Part shown: positions 58,597 through 64,000 of the stretch, one piece after another
Position numbering within the stretch: the first letter of the stretch is position 1
How the letters are laid out: every line of letters begins with the position of its first letter
Source: JdFR-22 sp964534325
GTDB taxonomy: Archaea > Halobacteriota > Archaeoglobi > Archaeoglobales > Archaeoglobaceae
Assembly (NCBI GenBank): GCA_964534325.1
Contig: CAZHOR010000009.1
Coordinates: 32,243-96,242, forward strand
Direction of reading: 5' to 3'
DNA length: 64,000 nucleotides
Made by a program: the position numbers and the translations under genes
The notes under the pieces: generated by a model
What the model was told of the DNA's origin: nothing
Database searches by the model: none
What the model saw: only the letters and a program-made list of their open reading frames with translations

Positions 58597-61500
58597 GTGA
58601 AATGGAATAATTTTTTTCTGGAGTACGGTAGAGTATCAATAGCTTATAAAACCCTCATATTTTTCTCACTTTTTTTACTTGCTGGTTTGGGGACAGCCGT
58701 GGCACAAGACCATACAGACGCAACATTAGATATTGAGGATGCTCAAATAAACAAGAGTGAGATTACCCAAGTGAATTTAACTGCTTTGAATGTAACTGAC
58801 TTAGCTAATTTTGCAATAAATATCACTTATGATCCTTCGGTAATTAATATAACTAATGCTATTAACAATCCTGTTTTTGAAACAGAAGTCAATAATTTGG
58901 TTTATGCTGATAAGGGTTGGGTTATGGTAGGTTCACTTAATAAAGGAGCAGGTCAGAGTGGGGATGTCTTACTGTCCACCTTAACTGTTAAAGCGGTGGG
59001 TGAGCAGGGTGACACTACCTCCCTCAATCTAACTGCGGATACGTTCATCAATTCATCAGAAGCAGATGTACCAGTTAAAATTGATAATGGATCGGTTAAC
59101 ATACCACCTTTCGCAACATTAGATATTGAGGATGCTCAAATAAACAAGAGTGAGATTACCCAAGTGAATTTAACTGCTTTGAATGTAACTGACTTAGCTA
59201 ATTTTGCAATAAATATCACTTATGATCCTTCGGTAATTAATATAACTAATGCTATTAACAATCCTGTTTTTGAAACAGAAGTCAATAATTTGGTTTATGC
59301 TGATAAGGGTTGGGTTATGGTAGGTTCACTTAATAAAGGAGCAGGTCAGAGTGGGGATGTCTTACTGTCCACCTTAACTGTTAAAGCGGTGGGTGAGCAG
59401 GGTGACACTACCTCCCTCAATCTAACTGCGGATACGTTCATCAATTCATCAGAAGCAGATGTACCAGTTAAAATTGATAATGGCTCAGCTAATGTTGCAG
59501 GTGGGTTGCCTGACTATACGGTTTTAAATTTATCTCAAAATGTTTCAGATGACTCCATTAAGCTTAATATGGAGTTAGAAAATGTTGGATACAATACCAC
59601 TAAAACATCTACTATAAGATTAAAAGTTGATGGGGAAACTTATGAAGACATTGAAATCCCTGGTATGCCCTCCAGTAAAAAAATAAATCTAGAGAGGAGC
59701 GTAAAGTTCAATACTGCTGGAGAGCATAATGTAACGGTGATTGTGGATGCCAACGATGATGTTTCAGAGATTAATGAAACCAATAATACACAGGAAATAA
59801 CTTTGGTTATATCGGATTTTGTTCTTAAGGCGAATGCACAACCTGAAAGGTGCGATAGAAATAATCCAATAAGTATTTCGGGTGTGGTGGAGAGTGATAA
59901 TGGAGATCCAATACCGAGTAAAACCGTTTATATTGAAATAATTGTTAAAGGGTACTCCCGAAGCTTTTTAGCAAGAACTAATGAAACTGGAAAATACTCC
60001 TTCCAGTTCAAGCCTTTAGCTACAGAAGCTGGACTCTATACTGTTGATGCTCAAACGACTGTAGACGGCCTAAATAAACACTCAGAAGACACATTCATAA
60101 TAGATGGATTGTTGTTTAACCCGCACAGGAAGAAAGTATCAGTGATAAAAGGTACAACAAACACCATTTCAGTATCTTTAAACAATATTGGTGATACAGA
60201 ACTCACTAACATCTCCATAAATCTTTTAGACCTTAATAGTAGCGATTCGATCTCTGCCAACTTGAGCGATGGTACTTTAAATATTCTCAAACCAGGTAGA
60301 AGTCATGAAATAAAGATAACTTTATCTTCACAAATAAGTTCTCCTGAGGAAGCGTTATTTAGGTTGACGGCTCAATGCGATCAAAAAGCAAGTGATTCTG
60401 GGGAGCTATATACTGATTTGTACAAAGGAGATCCAGTTCTGAAAGCTGAGCCGAATATACTGGAAGTAAGCACGAATCCAGCCAGGTCAGTTGTAAGAAC
60501 AGTAAATATTACTAATATAGGTTACGCTAACTTGGAAGATGTTGAGCTGGTTTCTTCAGATTTGGAATGGGTATTAATCCAAGAGAATAAAAGTTTAGGA
60601 GATATCTCTCCAGGTGAGGGTAAGAGCTTTGATGTGGTGATCTACCCACCAAATGACATTTTGGGCAAATACAGCTCCAGTTTAGAGATTCAGAGCAGCA
60701 ACCACAAGACAGTAACTATACCTATGACTATTACAGTTACTAAATCCAAAGAGGGGGCACCGTCCTTCAAGGTTAAGGACAATATCACGGAAACCAATGT
60801 TTCTAATGCAAAAGTTACTCTTGTTTCTAAGGAAGCTGAAGGCATATTTTACGAGAATATTACCCAATCAGAGGGGTTGACTTCATTTGAAGATATCCCT
60901 ATCGGTAAGTATGATTATAGAGTCACTGCTGAGAATTATGAGTCATCGTTTGGTGAAATTTATGTTGAACCAGCTAACAGCTCTGGTCGTACCTATGAGG
61001 TCATGCTTAACCCGGACTTTTTAGACATTGCTTGGAATGTGGAACGCACAACTATCGAGGACAGGTACAACGTTACTCTTGGTGTGACTCTAAATGCGGA
61101 GGTTCCTACACCAGTGATTCAAGCAATCCCGAGCGATCTCGATTACACAATATATCCTAACCAAACTATCTCAAATCAGCGATTTAAATTACATAATCTG
61201 GGTTTAATTCCTATCTCTGATGTTAAGATTAGCACAAACTTAGATTCTGGCTTGAACTTAAACCTCCTGTCAAATGAAGTAACTGAGATTAAACCAAATG
61301 AGTCTGTTGATATACCCTTCACTGTGGGAGTCTCCCCACACACTTCCAACGGAGTAACATTAGAAGGGAAAATAAACATAACTGGGGAATTCCTTTATAA
61401 GAAAGATAATGTCTCCAAAATGGTTCGATTAGATAACGTAATGATAGATTTGGAGGTGAAAGTTCCTTCAACCAGTTTGGTCATTAATCCTTCAAAACAG

Positions 61501-63957
61501 TCCTTAATAGTAGAACCGGGAGAGACTCAAAGATCGACTATTAAAGTCAAAAATATTTCTCCTTACTCCATCGATGACGTTCAAATATCTACATTAGTGG
61601 ATAAAAATGTCTCGATTGACTTGCTGGTAAACAACTTCCATTTAAACAGTAGTGAGAGCAAGAAAGTACCTTTCGATGTTTCAGTGTCAAGTGAGGCTAG
61701 CTGGGATCAAGAGCTTCATAATTTAATCTCAATAAATGGAATTGAACAAAGAGAGGGTGGCAAGGAAGTAATAGCTAATACTGGTGTTGATGTAATAATT
61801 CCAGACAGAAAGGCTGGTATTTTAGCTTCAACTTTTTCAGCAACAATGGAGCCTGGAGACGTAATAGAGCAGAATGTTAGTGTTGCAAACTATGTAGTTA
61901 AGGGAGGGAACACAGATAAGAGGGTTCCTATAAAGAATTTAACTTACGAGTGGGATATAAAATCAAATTATCCAAAAGACATTGACGTAAATGAACTCCG
62001 TCCTGGATCTTCAATTGGGACATTAGATCCTGGTGAACGTAAAGAGATCGAATTTGAGGTATCAGCAAACTCTAGTGCTCGCCGAGGCGAAACAACATAC
62101 TTAATTTTCAAATACAATGGGAGTTACGTCGGAGATAATAATGAACTCGTTTATGTTAACGGATCGGCTACAAGCGAGATTAGAGTACCTGAGCTGGGGC
62201 TAGTAGTAAATCCAAGAAGCCTTGTTACAGCGCCAGCTTTGGAGAATGCTTTTCAGGGGGACTTTAATTTTAGTATTACTGATGTTTCAACCTATCACTT
62301 TACGGTCACCAACCCTCATATTAGAGATGCTACTCTGTTTAGTCCTGCATTGGGAGTGGCGATAGATGCTGACCTATCAGAGACTACTGAGAACATGATA
62401 ATGGGGAATGTGAGCGCCTCAGAGGTAACTAAAGATTTAGCAATTGATATTGGTAAAATCATAGTGGGTTCTCCGTATCCAAATCCAGGTTTCTCAATAA
62501 GTGTATACAGAGGCTGGTTTTTAAGTAGTTTTGGAGAGAAGTTAGATAAAACTTCAATATCAAGAGATGAATCAGCAAGCTTAGGAGTCAGAGGTATTTC
62601 TGTTTTTGGCAAGTTATTGCCAAGCGTTTACGATGGAGAAATTAAATTTAACTATAAATGGGACCATAAACAGGAGAAGGATACAAAGAGTATACCAGTT
62701 CAAGTTCTTGATATAGGAATATTGTCCAGAGCAATAATGTGGGGTTTCTCCAACTATACATTTGAGGAAATTGATCCCCCCAGCTATCCTGGAATAGAAG
62801 AGCAAGATTACGACATAAATTATGGGCCTAAACTGACTGATTATACTGAAGCAAAAGTCAGGATTGAGTTAAGCCAGTCTTTGGCCTTAGAAAGGGAATC
62901 CTTTGAAGCTGAAGCGGGGTTAACGAATAAATTAGATGAAGATCTTCAAGACGTTGATATAGATATTGAGATAAGGGACAATAATGGTAGCATTGCTAAT
63001 GATAAGTTCTTCATTCAACCACCAGCTCTGACAAATATTGATTCTACAGATAATGGCACCATAAAGGCTTCTTCTACAGCTTCTTTGAAGTGGTTGATTA
63101 TACCTAAAACTGGTGCAGGCGGCAAAGATCCGAGTGGACAAAATTACTCAGTGCAGATGAAAATCAGTGGTAATGCCAATTCAAGCTCATTCGTTGCGAA
63201 CAGTAAGAAGATAAACATCACAGTAAAACCACAGCCAAAATTAAACTTGACCTACTATCTACCAGAAGAAATAGAGCCGAATGAGCCATTCCATCTTGCT
63301 GTAGAGGTTAATAACTCAGGTCATGGATGGGCTAGGAACCTAGAAATTGAATCTGCTCAACCCAAGATTGTGGATAATGAAGGTGATTTGCTCCTTAATT
63401 TTGAAATTATGAGCGATCTAAAGGTCAACATTGGAGATGTGCCTCCAGGTGGAATAGTAACAAGTTATTGGGAGTTAAAATCTAATGTAGGAGGCGAATT
63501 CACTAATTTCACGGCCAACTTCACGCATGATGAAGCTTTGGGCGGTGAAGCAACCTCTTTAATAGAAGATGTAAACACAGAGATATTAGGGAGAGAATTA
63601 TCCGTTACTGGAATGAAGATTCCTTATTCAGTAGATACTGATGGGGACGGAATTCCAGATAAAATAAAAGATTTAACTGAACCTGATAGCGAGAGAAGTG
63701 TTTATAAGAAAGATCATACAATAACTGAAGAAGATAAGGAAAATAAGACTATGGAAGTCTCTACAGCTAAAGCTGAAGATCAGTGGATATTCTTGGATAT
63801 TCCAGACATGTTTAATAATGAAAGATCAATAAAAAGCGTAGTTAGGTCAGATGGTGTAGTGTTAGATCAAAGCAATTATTGGATCGAAGACGGAAAGGTT
63901 AGAATAATAGATGACCCAGGAACCACATACACTATTCAATATAGCAGAGAATTTTGA
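58597..63957 (+). CDS. Large secreted protein with two identical cohesin-like domains and CARDB/Ig repeats
   Basis: Exported protein of about 1786 residues. A GTG at 58597, nine bases after CGGAGG, starts a normal signal peptide (TLIFFSLFLLAGLGTAVAQ); the upstream ATG frames lack a ribosome site. Two cohesin-like modules occupy about 41-165 and 172-296 (LDIEDAQINKSEITQVNLTA, VINITNAINNPVF), identical at protein and DNA level. A CARDB domain follows (about 300-405), then many Ig/NEW3-like beta domains (SKTVYIEIIVKG, EPGETQRSTIKVKN). Near the end VDTDGDGIPDKIKD (about 1679-1692) is a calcium-type D-x-D-G-D loop, dockerin- or TSP3-like. No C-terminal anchor is seen, so it may be held by cohesin-dockerin-type contacts (inference). 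Confidence 0.78.
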   Translation: MKWNNFFLEYGRVSIAYKTLIFFSLFLLAGLGTAVAQDHTDATLDIEDAQINKSEITQVNLTALNVTDLANFAINITYDPSVINITNAINNPVFETEVNNLVYADKGWVMVGSLNKGAGQSGDVLLSTLTVKAVGEQGDTTSLNLTADTFINSSEADVPVKIDNGSVNIPPFATLDIEDAQINKSEITQVNLTALNVTDLANFAINITYDPSVINITNAINNPVFETEVNNLVYADKGWVMVGSLNKGAGQSGDVLLSTLTVKAVGEQGDTTSLNLTADTFINSSEADVPVKIDNGSANVAGGLPDYTVLNLSQNVSDDSIKLNMELENVGYNTTKTSTIRLKVDGETYEDIEIPGMPSSKKINLERSVKFNTAGEHNVTVIVDANDDVSEINETNNTQEITLVISDFVLKANAQPERCDRNNPISISGVVESDNGDPIPSKTVYIEIIVKGYSRSFLARTNETGKYSFQFKPLATEAGLYTVDAQTTVDGLNKHSEDTFIIDGLLFNPHRKKVSVIKGTTNTISVSLNNIGDTELTNISINLLDLNSSDSISANLSDGTLNILKPGRSHEIKITLSSQISSPEEALFRLTAQCDQKASDSGELYTDLYKGDPVLKAEPNILEVSTNPARSVVRTVNITNIGYANLEDVELVSSDLEWVLIQENKSLGDISPGEGKSFDVVIYPPNDILGKYSSSLEIQSSNHKTVTIPMTITVTKSKEGAPSFKVKDNITETNVSNAKVTLVSKEAEGIFYENITQSEGLTSFEDIPIGKYDYRVTAENYESSFGEIYVEPANSSGRTYEVMLNPDFLDIAWNVERTTIEDRYNVTLGVTLNAEVPTPVIQAIPSDLDYTIYPNQTISNQRFKLHNLGLIPISDVKISTNLDSGLNLNLLSNEVTEIKPNESVDIPFTVGVSPHTSNGVTLEGKINITGEFLYKKDNVSKMVRLDNVMIDLEVKVPSTSLVINPSKQSLIVEPGETQRSTIKVKNISPYSIDDVQISTLVDKNVSIDLLVNNFHLNSSESKKVPFDVSVSSEASWDQELHNLISINGIEQREGGKEVIANTGVDVIIPDRKAGILASTFSATMEPGDVIEQNVSVANYVVKGGNTDKRVPIKNLTYEWDIKSNYPKDIDVNELRPGSSIGTLDPGERKEIEFEVSANSSARRGETTYLIFKYNGSYVGDNNELVYVNGSATSEIRVPELGLVVNPRSLVTAPALENAFQGDFNFSITDVSTYHFTVTNPHIRDATLFSPALGVAIDADLSETTENMIMGNVSASEVTKDLAIDIGKIIVGSPYPNPGFSISVYRGWFLSSFGEKLDKTSISRDESASLGVRGISVFGKLLPSVYDGEIKFNYKWDHKQEKDTKSIPVQVLDIGILSRAIMWGFSNYTFEEIDPPSYPGIEEQDYDINYGPKLTDYTEAKVRIELSQSLALERESFEAEAGLTNKLDEDLQDVDIDIEIRDNNGSIANDKFFIQPPALTNIDSTDNGTIKASSTASLKWLIIPKTGAGGKDPSGQNYSVQMKISGNANSSSFVANSKKINITVKPQPKLNLTYYLPEEIEPNEPFHLAVEVNNSGHGWARNLEIESAQPKIVDNEGDLLLNFEIMSDLKVNIGDVPPGGIVTSYWELKSNVGGEFTNFTANFTHDEALGGEATSLIEDVNTEILGRELSVTGMKIPYSVDTDGDGIPDKIKDLTEPDSERSVYKKDHTITEEDKENKTMEVSTAKAEDQWIFLDIPDMFNNERSIKSVVRSDGVVLDQSNYWIEDGKVRIIDDPGTTYTIQYSREF
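58719..59483 (+). repeat. Perfect tandem duplication of a 372-bp cohesin-coding segment
   Basis: Bases 58719-59090 recur at 59112-59483 (period 393 bases, 131 codons) with no difference found by eye. The 21 bases between copies and after the second copy differ. Such complete identity, including third codon positions, means a recent duplication or ongoing gene conversion. Confidence 0.85.
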
Positions 63958-64000
63958 AAAACCTTTCTATCTGTCATCCTTAATAAATGTGAGTAGGCAG

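Overview
The window is archaeal and most likely comes from a euryarchaeote adapted to salt or osmotic stress. The archaeal markers are RadA, an archaeal-type FtsZ, TATA-box promoters with very short leaders, T-rich gene ends, PGF-CTERM and PGF-pre-PGF surface proteins, a DUF5654 protein and a NYN protein of the archaeal type. Salt adaptation is suggested by a de novo glycine-betaine synthesis pair, a BCCT betaine-type carrier, a LEA14-like lipoprotein, a ClC chloride channel and a universal stress protein. No methanogenesis gene (mcr, mtr, CoM methyltransferase) is present. The lineage cannot be fixed from sequence reading alone; a methanogen relative or a non-methanogenic brine lineage both fit. 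No rRNA, tRNA, CRISPR array or transposase was found.

Layout. 0-3.3 kb: grpE(partial)-dnaK-dnaJ chaperone operon. 3.3-8.2 kb: repeat-bearing spacer, DUF362 protein, radical SAM protein, HtpX protease with an EF-hand loop, KptA, LEA14-like lipoprotein. 8.2-18.0 kb is the metabolic centre. A glycine/sarcosine and a sarcosine/dimethylglycine N-methyltransferase (betaine synthesis) are followed by a six-gene methyl-transfer operon: corrinoid protein, two non-pyrrolysine MttB-family methyltransferases, a MetH-activation-like protein, a RACo/RamA-like activator and an MtgA/AcsE-like methylcorrinoid:tetrahydropterin methyltransferase. The two transcription units point the same way and carry homologous upstream regions about 230 bp long, with a block of about 50 bp that is nearly identical. 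This suggests that making and dismantling methylated amines is controlled through a common element. 18.4-27.0 kb: ClC channel, Yip1 protein, SppA, FtsZ, a frameshifted Cys-rich secreted protein, an epimerase, and an actin-like ATPase fused to a PRC-barrel domain.

27-34 kb: S-layer-like PGF-CTERM glycoprotein, lipoprotein, small membrane and zinc-ribbon proteins, several mini-genes and hairpin repeats. 34-45 kb: radA, a membrane mini-gene, NYN protein, SIMPL-domain protein, a frameshifted winged-helix regulator, BCCT carrier, USP, SDR, a candidate structured RNA, DUF488, and an arsR-arsM arsenic operon. 45-64 kb: very large cell-surface proteins. These are a metalloprotease-like protein split by a frameshift, a PGF-CTERM protein, a 1916-residue beta-helix/cysteine-protease-like/PKD protein and a roughly 1786-residue protein with two cohesin-like domains copied exactly. 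This end is visibly more A+T-rich than the first 26 kb and may be an accessory surface island.

Working model (inference): betaine is made from glycine or imported by BCCT for osmoprotection. When it is to be used for carbon and energy, an MttB paralogue demethylates it onto the corrinoid protein, and the MtgA-like enzyme passes the methyl to a tetrahydropterin, so methyl enters C1 metabolism without coenzyme M. All coordinates are on the supplied strand.
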